A stretch of DNA of 64,000 bases from an uncultured Commensalibacter sp. (lineage in GTDB: Bacteria; Pseudomonadota; Alphaproteobacteria; Acetobacterales; Acetobacteraceae). A model generated the notes under the pieces. It did no database searches. It had not been told where the DNA came from and was given only the letters and a program-made list of their open reading frames with translations. The position numbers and the translations under genes are program-made. The stretch is from assembly GCA_946699565.1 (NCBI GenBank), contig CAMPDW010000004.1, positions 1-64,000 of the forward strand, in the 5' to 3' direction. Positions 1-10,243 of this stretch are shown piece after piece (position 1 is the first letter of the stretch; every line of letters starts with the position of its first letter).

Positions 1-4
1 AAAA

Positions 5-80
<76 letters not shown>

Positions 81-333
81 TATAAACAAATTAGATATTG
101 CTAATTTCTGAAAAAATATCTTGTTTTTCCAAAAAATTTATTTTCCCTTATCCTATTATTATCAATTCCTAACAGATTATGCGATAAAAACTGGATACAA
201 AAATGGATATAATTTTTTAAATTATGAATTTCACTTTCTTAAAAAACAAATTTTAATGATAATATTTTATCTTCATGACAATTGGTTTTGGAATGATATA
301 TAAAGATTTTTTGAATATTATTTTTTTTGAATG
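81..333. other. AT-rich spacer without a recognisable gene
   Basis: Very AT-rich sequence between the tRNA and the C-terminal end of the restriction relic. A 60-codon open frame at 121-303 begins with TTG, has no ribosome binding site, and its product (Phe, Tyr, Asn and Lys-rich) resembles nothing I know. I see no second copy of the tRNA 3' end that would mark an attachment-site repeat. Confidence 0.5.
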
Positions 334-3300
334 TTACAGTTTCAGTTTAGGCAAGGCATTAACAATTTTACTTGTTGCTAAATTGATAGTAATGACACGA
401 AGAAAGATTTTAAACGGATGTTTTGAATTATAACATGGTCTTAATGGTCAAGTCGTTGGCATCATTGGTAATTCCTATTTTTTATCTGTTGTAATGGATT
501 GATGTTTCATAACCTATTCCAGGGCTGATTTTCCATTTACAATATAGTAATAAGCATTTTTAGGTATGTTTTTAATGATGAAATAGTCATTATAAATGAC
601 TTCCATTTTTTGGTTTTTTTGGAAAATCTCATTTTGGTAACATGAAATTCATAGTTTTTCCCTCCGATAATTCCTCATGAGGTAAGGTTTAATCCATCAA
701 TTTCAATTTTTGTGTAATAGTCAACAATTTCATAATTTAGGTGCAGATTGATAAGTATGTGTCCTGCCTGTGTAAAGGCGGTAAAATCATTAAATGATTT
801 GACACAGGGAATATATGGTGTCTCGTCTTTTGGGTGTTTCTTTTTTCAATAAATTATTTTCACGGGATGAAATGTCATAGAGATATAAAGGAATTGATCG
901 TTGGCTTGTAATTGTACATCTGGAATAACATTACATAGTTATACAGCTAAATTTTTTTAACTCCCAAACCTGTATAATATTAATAACTCGATTATTCATC
1001 TGTGTAGTTGAAAATATCTGTCATATTTAATAACGTCTCTCATTGAAATATTTATTAAAATATAAATAAGATTTTGTGAAGGGACGATATAAAGATTTAT
1101 ATAGGAAGAAAGCATTGAACTAATATTTTTTTCCTTTGATTAAATCTTTAGTCTTTATAATTTTAGTAGATGGGGGTTGAGCAAGATAGCGATTAACTTT
1201 GTCATTGTAAAATTGAATGGAATTTTGGATATTGGCGATCAATTTTTTAGATGAGATACTATAAATCCAGACATCTCTACCTGTTGTAACGCTACGAGAA
1301 TAGTTGTCAAATATACTTAATTGTTTGCCCATTCTTTTTATCATCCATGGAAATATAGGCATTAAAATCAGAATCATGCTGATTGATTCAGTCATTGTGT
1401 CAGGTGATTCCATCGATATTATCAAATTTCCGTATTGTTTACGGTTTTTGCTGATGGGTGGGTTAATCGCAAATATCATAAAAATGGATTTGTTCTCTAT
1501 GGTTTTGATTAGGGTTTTTAACCAGAATTGAAATGGCAATGGAGGCATGACTGCCTGAACTAAAAATTTGTCCTCTGTACTTTTCGTGTTGTTTTATCTG
1601 CAGTCCTTGTATTATTACGTAAATGAAAAACTATAAAGGGTTGTAAATTCTTTAGCCAGACATTTCTCAAACCATTACCAGTGTTGCTGTTAATAAAACT
1701 GTCATTGCTGATAAACCCGAAAATATCGTATTCCTTGATTTGTTCGATTTCTACTGGATGGCTTTTATGTAATTGTCATACAACATGTTTTTATTAGTTG
1801 CTGTTAAATATTTGGCATAGTTTTTATAAATTTTTTCCTATCCAGACCTAAATAAGAAAGATTGGAATTATTGTTATTGACGGATTCCTGCTCCGCGGAA
1901 TAGAGGGCGGATTGCTCATGATAAACTGAATATCAAGGGCTTATTGACGGGAAAGTTGTTCATTATTTTTCTTTAGTAGGATATCCTTCTTGATATCTTT
2001 TTGCTTACTTTCCGTCATTCTGAATGTTGTCGGTCAGACAGATTCCAGCAAAGAGTGTATATCCACCTTCTTCCTTTTCTGTTTTACCAGTATCGTTTTG
2101 TTGTGTTATTATATTGTGATAGGTTAATATTGATTGTGGCGATATAATAGGCTAGTAGGACAATCTCATTGGTATGGATTTCGTGTTCATACTTACGGGG
2201 TAATTTTTCCTTTGTGATAATGTTGTTTTGTTGCATCCTTGTGGTGAAAGTTTCAGTAACTGTAAATGGGTTAATAATATGAACATTAGATTTAGCGAGA
2301 CTGCTGCCGAATTGGATTTTCAGGATATGTTCGATGTTATGCACGGTGAAATTTATCACTTTAACCGGTGTGTAGACAATTCCCAACTGATCGGTTATGC
2401 TGGGAAAGGCATTGTGAAAGAATTTGTCATATAGCTCGATAATGATGCGCTGTTTGCTCTGTACACTGTCAATACTTGTGTCACGTAATTTTTACGGATT
2501 CGTAAAATGATTTTCCGGGTTGTTCTGGATGTGATCGATATAGGTTTGGAAAATTTTTGGTGACATCATTTGGCCAGTCTTTCCAGTAATACCGGTTTCC
2601 ATATTTTTTAATGATTTTGGCATAAAGAGCCCGTTCAATTTCCTTAACCTCAAAGATAGGTCTTCTTATTGGTTTAATGTAGGTTGGGAAGCCTGACCAA
2701 TAATATGGCTTTTTCTCTCCATAGCCACTATTTCATGAGATCTGGTTTTTTAGAGTCGATCTTGTCGGAAACAGTAATCACCTATATTTTTGAGTAGGAC
2801 TTTCCATTGAATTTTAGCTTGTTGATGGTTGCGTTAAAACAGTTATCATGGGAATGTAGGGCATTTAAAATCTGCCATACAACACGATAGGTCTGATTGT
2901 CATCTAGTGTCTTTTCAGGTTTAATACTTGCTGGTATGATAATGGGTAGTATGACATATTCCAATTTTTTCTTTAGTGCTTCACGCATAACTCGACTAAC
3001 GGATTGAACTATATCTATTTGGGATGAACAGGTTATCAGAAAAAGAATGGCATTTAGTAAAGGAACATCTACAAAGCACCGAACATTTGATAATATGCAA
3101 ATTTAGTTTTTTTTCCGTGTTCATTTTCTTCATTAAAATGTTCCGCCTCGCAACTCATGTCTAAAGCCTTATCCGGTATCTGGATTTTCCCCTTAGGCTT
3201 GCTTTTGTTTCGTAATGTTAATATTGTTTAATAACTTTGCCAAACATCTCAGCAATTAGTTTGGAACTGACTTTTGTGTCCTTTCTTTATAGGTTGTTTC

Positions 3301-4512
3301 AATGACTTGACAAAAGGCAATGGCGCGTTGCATGGGATCTGTCGAATTATCGTGATTTTCAACAACCAACTATTTTTGTTGCATTATCAACCTTCAAAGC
3401 ATTATCATGATCCTTCAGCAATTCTTGCAGGCGTCTATTAATGTAGTTTTCCTTTACGGACAGAATGATAATTTTGTAATTAACCAACAAGTTCTGTGAT
3501 ACAGCCTGGGAAAATGTGATAACAAATAAATTTTTACCATAAATAGCTGGTTCATCCATTAAATAGACGACAATAGATTCATCTTTGGTTTTTTTCTTGC
3601 TAGATTTGACATAAATCTAGGGAGTTGCGATCATGTATAAACGTTTTTTCAAACTTCCGGCATGGGTTGTTACCGAATATTGCAAATCACTGATTCCTGT
3701 AATGACACGGCCATCCTTTCTGACACGTTTCTCGCCTACATTACTGTTTGAACAGATCGATTGTTTATTGCAATGGCATTCTTTTATGTCTATTCTGTAA
3801 GGCTCTGACTAAGTAAGGAAAGGCTTGGAACAAGAAATAATACAGTTTTTTTTTCCTCTTCTTCCATAGTTTTGGCAATTTTTAGCGAAATAAAGGTTTT
3901 TCCTGTACCACATGCCATGATCAATTTACTACGACCCGCGGTTTTCAAGCCATGTTGTATGGCTTTTAAGGCGGACGCTTAATGATCAAGCAGCTTTTTC
4001 TTAGGTTTTAAAATCGGTTTTTCTTCATGTAAATATTTTGACCAGTCAATTACATTCTATTCTAAGTGATGCAGATCAATCTTGCAGACTGGGAAATTTT
4101 AGTTTTTTAGAGTATTTTTAGCACTTGCTGTTCATTTTTTAATCGTGAATATGGATATAGTGATAGGTAAAATATTTCTTTCCCGTAAAGAAGCTGTTTA
4201 TATCATTTTTGTTGATTGTTCTATCCGGATCATAGTTTTTGCATTGAAAGGCATGAAGTTCATTATTTAAAGTGACTCAGACCAAATCAATACCTGTGTC
4301 CTTTTTATTCGTGATGTTCAGGACCTTTCTATAACAGGACATCCAGTCAGAATAGGGTAAAATATCTTTGTATTTATTTTTATAAGCTAGTTCAGTTTTA
4401 AAATACTTGATTGTTAAGTTTTCAAAACTGGTTCCTTTATCTTGTTCTGTTTGCGTTGTATGACGGAATTATTCCAGTAAATTTTGTAATACTGAGGCTA
4501 TTTTAAATGATA
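334..4512 (-). pseudogene. Decayed type ISP restriction-modification enzyme (Mrr nuclease + helicase + methyltransferase)
   Basis: Reading the minus strand from about 4512 down to a TAA at 334-336, fragments in all frames line up in the order of single-chain type ISP enzymes (the COG4889 helicase family, LlaBIII-like). First comes an Mrr-like nuclease block with GIDLV (4280-4294) and FQCKNY (4232-4249). A helicase Walker A motif MACGTGKT lies at 3894-3917. The 3359-3559 fragment reads MDEPAIYG at its start and DNATKIVGC near its end. The 2782-2988 fragment contains TYRVVWQILNALHSHDN. Methyltransferase motifs at 2084-2386 include GIVYTPV, NPFTVTETF (a decayed DPFTGTGTF) and NEIVLLAYYIA. The target-recognition region follows: TTGRDVWIYS near 1260-1300, HLNYEIV near 735-760, and a C-terminal NALPKL. 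Many stops and frameshifts interrupt it, so it cannot make the enzyme. The family assignment is from remembered conserved blocks and is strong because the order is preserved over 4 kb. Confidence 0.88.
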
Positions 4513-4740
4513 AATACTTAAAAAAATATAGAGTAAAATACTTTAGATGGTTAAATTTATTACTTTTTGGAATATTGTTAAATAAAATTATTTTGAACAT
4601 TTATCAATTAATTATAATTCTGAATTAATAAATAATTTATTATTTATTTTAATTAATTATATAATATGTTTTCATATAGATATATTCTAATTCAAAGTTA
4701 TTATATAAAAATCGAAACAATCATCTGAAAAGGTTTGGTT

Positions 4741-6114
4741 ATGACAAATATATGGATGCATATTGGTATTGGTTCTTTTCAACGTGCTCATCAGGCATGG
4801 TATCTTCATCGTTTATTACAGGAAAATACGAAAGAAAAGTGGGTTGTGGCTGTCGGTGGAATTCGAAATGATACAGCACCTATTTTGGAAAAACTTGCAA
4901 AACAAAATGGTAAATATATTCTTGAAACAATAACCCCAAAAGGTGATCATTATTATGAAAAAGTAACATCTATTCAGAAGATTTTACTTTATGATGACAA
5001 AATACAAAGTCTTATCGAACAAGGGGTTAAACCTGAAACAAAAATTATTGCTTTTACGGTTACAGAAGGTGGATATTATTTAGATACAAATCATAAACTC
5101 GATAAAAATAGTAAAGATATCCAAGCTGAATTACAAGGAACGATTTGTACGATTTATGGTGCTTTAAAAGCGATTTTAAAAGAAAGAATTAAACATAACA
5201 ATCAACCTGTTACTTTATTAAGTTGTGATAATTTACGTTATAATGGAGAACGTTTTAGAAATGGTTTTATAGAATTTCTACAATTATCGTATGAAGATCA
5301 ATTGCTGGAATGGGTTAAAAAATATACCACTTCTCCTAATACAATGGTGGATAGAATTACTCCCCGTCCACCTTTAGATTTACCCGAACGTGTTTATAAG
5401 GCTACTCAATTTAAAGATGCCGTTCCAGTTATGGCGGAATCTTTCATTCAATGGGTTATAGAGGATAATTTTATTGATGGTCGCCCTGAATTGGAAAAAG
5501 TGGGAGTTGAAATGGTAAAATCAGTAGATCCATGGGAAGAGGCAAAAATTCGTATCCTAAATTCAAGTCATAGTTGTGTTGCTTGGGCAGGAACCTTAAT
5601 AGGGCTTTCTTTTATTCACGAGGATGTAACAAATGCCAATATTAAAAAAATGGCGTGGAATTATATTACCGATGATGTTATTCCTTGTTTAACTCCAAGT
5701 CCTCTTGATTTAGCTAAATATAGAGATGTCGTTTTAGATCGTTTTAGTAATCCATATATTAAAGATACTAATCAGCGTGTTGCAGCAGATAGCTTTTCCA
5801 AAATTCCAGGGTTTATTACTCCAACTTTAATAGAGTGTTATGAACAGGGAAAAACACCGAAAGCTACTGCGATTTTACCCGCATTATTTTTTATATTTAT
5901 TGAAGCATATGTTCAAGGTTTAATACCTTATCAATACCAAGATGGTATAATGGATCAAGATGCTGTACGAAAAATATTTAAAAGCAATGATCCAGTTAAA
6001 ATCTATGCAAGTGATCAAATGTTATTTGGAAAAATTGCAGGTAAATCATATTTTATCAATTTAATACGAGATAGTGTGAATTATTTGAAAAAATGGAAGA
6101 ATTGTTGTAGATAA
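4741..6114 (+). CDS. dalD: D-arabinitol 4-dehydrogenase-like polyol dehydrogenase
   Basis: A long-chain mannitol dehydrogenase-family enzyme predicted to oxidise a polyol to a ketose with NAD+ in the cytoplasm (D-arabinitol to D-xylulose if the assignment is right). The N-terminal cofactor-binding segment is [15 protein letters not shown] (residues 8-22), VTEGGYYLD lies near 107-115, and [10 protein letters not shown] near 200. The catalytic Lys-Asn-His pattern of the family is seen in [14 protein letters not shown] (about 269-282). The length of 457 residues is normal. I chose ATG 4741 over the in-frame TTG two codons upstream because AAAGG sits 7 bases before it. It stands alone, with its own terminator before the next gene. 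Closely related mannitol or fructuronate dehydrogenases are alternatives, but the N-terminal and VTE.GYYLD segments fit arabinitol dehydrogenases best. Confidence 0.85.
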   Translation: MTNIWMHIGIGSFQRAHQAWYLHRLLQENTKEKWVVAVGGIRNDTAPILEKLAKQNGKYILETITPKGDHYYEKVTSIQKILLYDDKIQSLIEQGVKPETKIIAFTVTEGGYYLDTNHKLDKNSKDIQAELQGTICTIYGALKAILKERIKHNNQPVTLLSCDNLRYNGERFRNGFIEFLQLSYEDQLLEWVKKYTTSPNTMVDRITPRPPLDLPERVYKATQFKDAVPVMAESFIQWVIEDNFIDGRPELEKVGVEMVKSVDPWEEAKIRILNSSHSCVAWAGTLIGLSFIHEDVTNANIKKMAWNYITDDVIPCLTPSPLDLAKYRDVVLDRFSNPYIKDTNQRVAADSFSKIPGFITPTLIECYEQGKTPKATAILPALFFIFIEAYVQGLIPYQYQDGIMDQDAVRKIFKSNDPVKIYASDQMLFGKIAGKSYFINLIRDSVNYLKKWKNCCR

Positions 6115-6133
6115 TTAATTATTAATATTTTAA

Positions 6134-6165
6134 AATCCTTAAATAAACTATTAAGGATTATTTTT
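6134..6165 (+). terminator. Rho-independent terminator after the polyol dehydrogenase
   Basis: A 9-bp stem AATCCTTAA/TTAAGGATT with an 8-base loop is followed by ATTTTT. It separates the polyol dehydrogenase from the glycosyltransferase gene. Confidence 0.7.
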
Positions 6166-6192
6166 ATTCTTATTTATAAAGTTGATAATTTA

Positions 6193-7092
6193 ATGAAAAT
6201 TGGTATTGCAATAACGACATTTAATCGAATTGAGCATTTATTAGAACAAATTTGTCTGATTCAAAAGTTTTCTTTAAATGAGTATGAATTAATCGTTTGT
6301 GATGATGGTTCAATAGATGATACGGTTAATATTCTTAAAAGAAAAAAAATTAATTATATCACAGGTGTAAATAAAGGGATCGCGTGGAATAAAAACCGCG
6401 GAATTTATTATCTTGCCAATTATACGCAGGCAGATGTTTTTATATTACTTGATGATGATACGCTTCCAACCATGTATGGCTGGGACGTTGAGTGGGGAAA
6501 AGCGGCTCAAATTCATGGGCATGTAACATTTGTTGTACCAGAATGGAAAAATCAATTGCTTTATGGAGATTGTAATGCACAAAATCCAGGTATATCTTCA
6601 CTGATTGCAGGATCTTGTATTGCAGTTAGCCGACAAGCTTTTCCTTTAGTGGGTTATATGGATAACCGTTTTGGACGTTATGGTCATGAACATACAGATT
6701 ATTCAATGCGTTATGTTAAAGCTGGGTTTGGAGGAATTATCAAAGAAGATAATTCAATTATCTATGCTGTTATGGATAGCGGTTTAAAGTTGAATGCGAT
6801 TGATTCTACAGGATCACCCGAAGAAGCGAAGAAAAATGAAAAAACTTTAGATGACTTAAAAAAAGAACCTCTTTTTCGTTTACCTTGGTTTTCTCAAAAT
6901 GAGAAAAAAGAATTTTTAAAAGATTTTATAAGTAAAAATAATCATATTTATTTAAAAGAATGGGATATTATTCGAAATTTCAATTCTGCTTCTTATCTAG
7001 AAGCAAATCCAGATGTAAAAGCATCTGGCATTAATCCGTTAAAGCATTATATTTTCTATGGAATTAAAGAAAATAGAAAAATTAAACCTTAA
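6193..7092 (+). CDS. Family 2 glycosyltransferase with a C-terminal NPDV-type tail
   Basis: Predicted to transfer a sugar from a nucleotide-sugar donor to a glycan or protein acceptor in the cytoplasm; the sugar cannot be deduced. The GT-A fold shows an N-terminal strand IGIAITTFNR, the nucleotide-binding CDDGS (36-40), the metal-binding LDDDT (86-90), and the acceptor-side acidic motif GHEHTDYSMR (164-173). There are no membrane segments. The last about 40 residues contain SASYLEANPDVKASG and PLKHYIFYG, a short module seen at the ends of various bacterial glycosyltransferases and surface proteins. The gene is isolated: a terminator lies upstream and 120 bp separate it from nagK. No polysaccharide genes adjoin it, so its target is unknown. 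Confidence 0.82.
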   Translation: MKIGIAITTFNRIEHLLEQICLIQKFSLNEYELIVCDDGSIDDTVNILKRKKINYITGVNKGIAWNKNRGIYYLANYTQADVFILLDDDTLPTMYGWDVEWGKAAQIHGHVTFVVPEWKNQLLYGDCNAQNPGISSLIAGSCIAVSRQAFPLVGYMDNRFGRYGHEHTDYSMRYVKAGFGGIIKEDNSIIYAVMDSGLKLNAIDSTGSPEEAKKNEKTLDDLKKEPLFRLPWFSQNEKKEFLKDFISKNNHIYLKEWDIIRNFNSASYLEANPDVKASGINPLKHYIFYGIKENRKIKP

Positions 7093-7221
7093 TTCATCAA
7101 AGTTTTTCTTATCTTTTATTTGAAATTCTAAAATTAATAACTAATTATCAAATGAAGTGTTTATAAAGCAAATAAATTTTTTTAATTTGCTTGATCAATG
7201 AATAATCTAGATTAGGTGATT

Positions 7222-8103
7222 ATGAAAGAAAAACAAGATTTATTAATTTGTATTGACGGTGGAGCAACAAAATCTATTGTTCAAGTTTTTACATCTGATG
7301 GTAAATTTTTAGCTGAAAAAAAGGGGGGACCAGCGAATATTGCGAGTAATACGCAAGAAAGCTGGTTTTCTATTAAGAGGACACTTGATTATACATTAAA
7401 AATATTAGGTTTTTCTCCAGATAATGTTCGCCTATTTGGTGGTGCCGGTTTGGCAGGAGCGGAGGTTCCTTCTGCTTGTGAAAATTTTAAAAAATTATGT
7501 ACAGGTTTTGAAAAATTTAATTTTGAAACAGATGCTCATACATCATGTTTAGGAGCTCATAAAGGTAAAAATGGTGCTGTTATTGCCATTGGAACTGGAA
7601 CCGTAGCTTATGCAATTTTTAATGATAAACATAAGAAATTAAGCGGTTGGGGTTTTCCTCAAGATGATCAGGGTGGTGGTGCCTGGATAGGATTGCAATT
7701 AATATCCGATATGTTGCAACGTATAGAAAGTCGTAAACTCAAGAATTCCTTTAGTCAAAAATTATATGAGTATTTAAAACGACAAGGTGAAGATCCAATG
7801 TTGTGGGCGGTTAAAGCAGAGCCGAAAAAATTTGGTTCTTTGGTTCCTTGGTTGATCGAACAGGCAAAAACTGGATGTCCGGATGCAAATTTATTTTTGG
7901 ATAAGGCAGCCAAAAAAATTTCATATTTAGCTTTGGCTTTATTGCAAGATGAATATGCTGATTTGCCTTTATGTTTATTAGGAGGCCTAGCAAATATTTT
8001 CCTTCCAAGATTATCGCCGATTGTACGTGAACGTATTATTCCTGCACAAGGTCAGTCATTGGATGGAGCTTATTATCTGGCATTTAAGGCATATCAAGAA
8101 TAA
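7222..8103 (+). CDS. nagK: N-acetylglucosamine kinase (BadF/BadG-type ATPase fold)
   Basis: Predicted to phosphorylate GlcNAc to GlcNAc-6-phosphate with ATP, the entry step of the PTS-independent pathway. The N-terminal phosphate loop CIDGGATKS (about 10-18), the second phosphate motif IGTGTVAYA (about 123-131) and DDQGGGAWIG (near 148) are typical of the eukaryote-like/BadF GlcNAc kinases rather than the ROK-type NagK of E. coli. Its 293 residues fit the family. ATG 7222 is preferred over the GTG two codons upstream because TTAGG lies 5 bases before the ATG. It is the first gene of a tight cluster with nagB, a sugar transporter and nagA, which supports GlcNAc over glucosamine as substrate, although a glucosamine kinase activity cannot be excluded. 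Confidence 0.85.
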   Translation: MKEKQDLLICIDGGATKSIVQVFTSDGKFLAEKKGGPANIASNTQESWFSIKRTLDYTLKILGFSPDNVRLFGGAGLAGAEVPSACENFKKLCTGFEKFNFETDAHTSCLGAHKGKNGAVIAIGTGTVAYAIFNDKHKKLSGWGFPQDDQGGGAWIGLQLISDMLQRIESRKLKNSFSQKLYEYLKRQGEDPMLWAVKAEPKKFGSLVPWLIEQAKTGCPDANLFLDKAAKKISYLALALLQDEYADLPLCLLGGLANIFLPRLSPIVRERIIPAQGQSLDGAYYLAFKAYQE

Positions 8104-8114
8104 GGAATTAATTA

Positions 8115-8903
8115 ATGGAAGTTATTATTCGCCCAGATGCGGAAAAAACAGCAAAACTCGCAGCCACTTTTATTGCACAAAAGATTATAGAAAAACATAA
8201 AATTGTTTTAGGCTTAGCCACAGGTCGAACCATGGAACGAATTTATGCAATTTTGGTTCAGATGCATACAAATGAAGGATTGGATTTTTCCGGATGTCAT
8301 ACTTTCAATCTAGATGAATATATTGGTTTGCCTACAGAGGATCCTAATTCCTATCGTAGTTATATGAATTATCATTTATATAGACATGTCAATATTGATT
8401 TAAAAAATACACATGTTCCAAATGGTATGGCACGAGATGCGCATTTTGAGGGTAAACGTTATGAAGAAGAAATTCGCAAAGTTGGTGGTATTGATCTTCA
8501 GTTATTAGGAATTGGCGAAACAGGTCATATTGGTTTTAACGAACCCTTGTCTGCATTAATGTCACGAACCAGAGACAAAAGCTTAACCCCTCATACACGT
8601 CGACAAAATGCAGAAATGTTTGGCGGGGATCCGGAAAAGGTTCCCAGTCGTGCAATGACGATGGGTGTAGGTACGATTTTGGAAGCACGGTCAATTTTGT
8701 TGGTTGCTTTGGGAAAAAGCAAATCATCTATTTTGGCAAAGGCAGTTGAAGGACCTATCACCTCGATGATTAGTGCTTCTGCACTGCAACTTCATTCCGC
8801 ATGTAAAATTCTGGTTGATGAAGCAGCAGCCTCTCAATTATCAGGTCGCCAATATTATGATTGGGTTTTTCAAAACGAACCTGAATATGCCCAGTATCGT
8901 TAA
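8115..8903 (+). CDS. nagB: Glucosamine-6-phosphate deaminase
   Basis: Converts glucosamine-6-phosphate to fructose-6-phosphate and ammonia, feeding amino sugars into central metabolism. All family motifs are visible: the phosphate-binding GLATGRT (33-39), the active-site NLDEYIGL (65-72) and the catalytic GIGETGHIGFNEP (132-144) holding the conserved His and Glu. The length of 262 residues matches the E. coli enzyme (266). It begins 11 bases after the nagK stop with AAGGAATTAATTA before the ATG, so it is almost certainly co-transcribed with nagK. The C-terminal lid segment that forms the allosteric GlcNAc-6-P site in E. coli cannot be judged by eye. Confidence 0.96.
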   Translation: MEVIIRPDAEKTAKLAATFIAQKIIEKHKIVLGLATGRTMERIYAILVQMHTNEGLDFSGCHTFNLDEYIGLPTEDPNSYRSYMNYHLYRHVNIDLKNTHVPNGMARDAHFEGKRYEEEIRKVGGIDLQLLGIGETGHIGFNEPLSALMSRTRDKSLTPHTRRQNAEMFGGDPEKVPSRAMTMGVGTILEARSILLVALGKSKSSILAKAVEGPITSMISASALQLHSACKILVDEAAASQLSGRQYYDWVFQNEPEYAQYR

Positions 8904-8939
8904 AAATAATAATTCAAGGCGTATGTAAAAGGAAAATAT

Positions 8940-10241
8940 ATGTCTAATCAAATATCGCCTAATGCTTCTCAGAATATGATAAAACCTCTTATTATTATAG
9001 GTGTTCTTTTTTTTGTTATTGGATTTTTTACTTGGATTAATAGCCCTTTAATCCCTTTTGTAAAAGTTGCTTTTACGCTTGATGATTTTAATGCTTTTTT
9101 TGTTTTATCTGCTTTTTATATATCCTTTTTTGTTTTTTCACTTCCTGCCTCATGGGTGTTAAAAAAAATAGGCATGAAAAATGGTCTGTGTATTGCATTG
9201 ATTGTCATAGCAATAGGTGCGTTAATTTTTGGACAGTTTATAAAACTTCATTGGTATACTGGAGTTTTGATAGGTTTATTTGTTATTGGTGTAGGATTGT
9301 CTTGCCTGCAAACAGCTGTAAATCCTTATGTAAGTATTTTAGGACCTATTGAAAAGGGTGCTCAAAGGCAGGCCATTATGGGTATTTGTAACAAGGGTGC
9401 TGGTATTCTTGCCCCTGTAATCTTTGGAATGTTTGTTACAAATATTAGTGGTATCCAGGAACGTATTGATGCTGCAAAATCTATTGCTGAAAAAACACAA
9501 ATAATTTCTGCATTTGCTGATAAGGTTTATTATCCTTATATGGGAATGGCATTTATTTTGTTTTTGGTTGCTTTTGGAATTTATTGTTCAGCTTTACCTG
9601 AAATTAAAAATGAAGATGATGGCCGGCAAAAAGAAAATAGTGGGAGCATTCCGACTTCTTCGCGTTTATGGTTTGGTGTTTTGTGTATCTTTACCTATGT
9701 AGGTATGGAGGTTTTGGCTGGAAGTGCCATCGGTACTTATGGATCAGATTTTCATATTTCTCTTGATATTACCAAGTTTTTTTCTTCTTTTACTCTTTCT
9801 GCGATGTTGGTTGGCTATTTTGCGGGGATTATTATTACCCCTAAAATTCTTTCTCAAGAAAGTTATCTGGTTGTATCCAATGTTTTAGGTATTATTTTTG
9901 CTATTGGTGCATGGTTGACCACTGGATATATTTCAATTATTTTTATTGCTTTATTGGGATTTGCCAATTCAATGATGTGGCCTGCTATTTTTCCAATTGC
10001 TATACGTGGTTTGGGTGAACGAACAGCTAGTGGTGCAGCTTTAATGGTGATGGGTATTTGTGGTGGTGCTATTATTCCACAGATTTATAGTTATTGTACG
10101 GAAATTTTTAATTTTCAAGTGGTTTTTGCTATTATAGCTATTACTTGTTACACGATTATGGGTTTATACGGTATTTATGGTTATTTTGATTTGAAAAAAA
10201 GTAAAGTATCTCAACCTATCATTATTAATGAAGGTGCATAG
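8940..10241 (+). CDS. Major facilitator sugar transporter, FucP/NagP-like
   Basis: A 433-residue inner-membrane protein with about 12 hydrophobic segments and the FucP/GluP/NagP signature NPYVSILGP (128-136), normally a proton- or sodium-coupled importer of free monosaccharides. Sitting between nagB and nagA, it is most likely the GlcNAc permease that supplies unphosphorylated GlcNAc to the kinase (NagP in Shewanella-type pathways). The spacing from nagB is 36 bases, with AAGGAAAATAT before the ATG. Its TAG stop ends just before the nagA ATG. Transport of glucose, galactose or fucose instead is possible from sequence alone; the GlcNAc call comes from context. Confidence 0.85.
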   Translation: MSNQISPNASQNMIKPLIIIGVLFFVIGFFTWINSPLIPFVKVAFTLDDFNAFFVLSAFYISFFVFSLPASWVLKKIGMKNGLCIALIVIAIGALIFGQFIKLHWYTGVLIGLFVIGVGLSCLQTAVNPYVSILGPIEKGAQRQAIMGICNKGAGILAPVIFGMFVTNISGIQERIDAAKSIAEKTQIISAFADKVYYPYMGMAFILFLVAFGIYCSALPEIKNEDDGRQKENSGSIPTSSRLWFGVLCIFTYVGMEVLAGSAIGTYGSDFHISLDITKFFSSFTLSAMLVGYFAGIIITPKILSQESYLVVSNVLGIIFAIGAWLTTGYISIIFIALLGFANSMMWPAIFPIAIRGLGERTASGAALMVMGICGGAIIPQIYSYCTEIFNFQVVFAIIAITCYTIMGLYGIYGYFDLKKSKVSQPIIINEGA

Positions 10242-10243
10242 TG

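Noticed and set aside
121-303. 60-codon open frame after tRNA-Ala
   Set aside because: TTG start without a ribosome binding site; the product is biased AT-codon sequence with no similarity I recognise.
1304-1531. Plus-strand open frame within the restriction relic
   Set aside because: It is antisense to recognisable pieces of the type ISP enzyme, so it is a shadow frame.
2228-2434. Plus-strand open frame opposite the methyltransferase remnants
   Set aside because: The minus strand of the same bases encodes the methyltransferase motifs; the plus-strand product resembles nothing.
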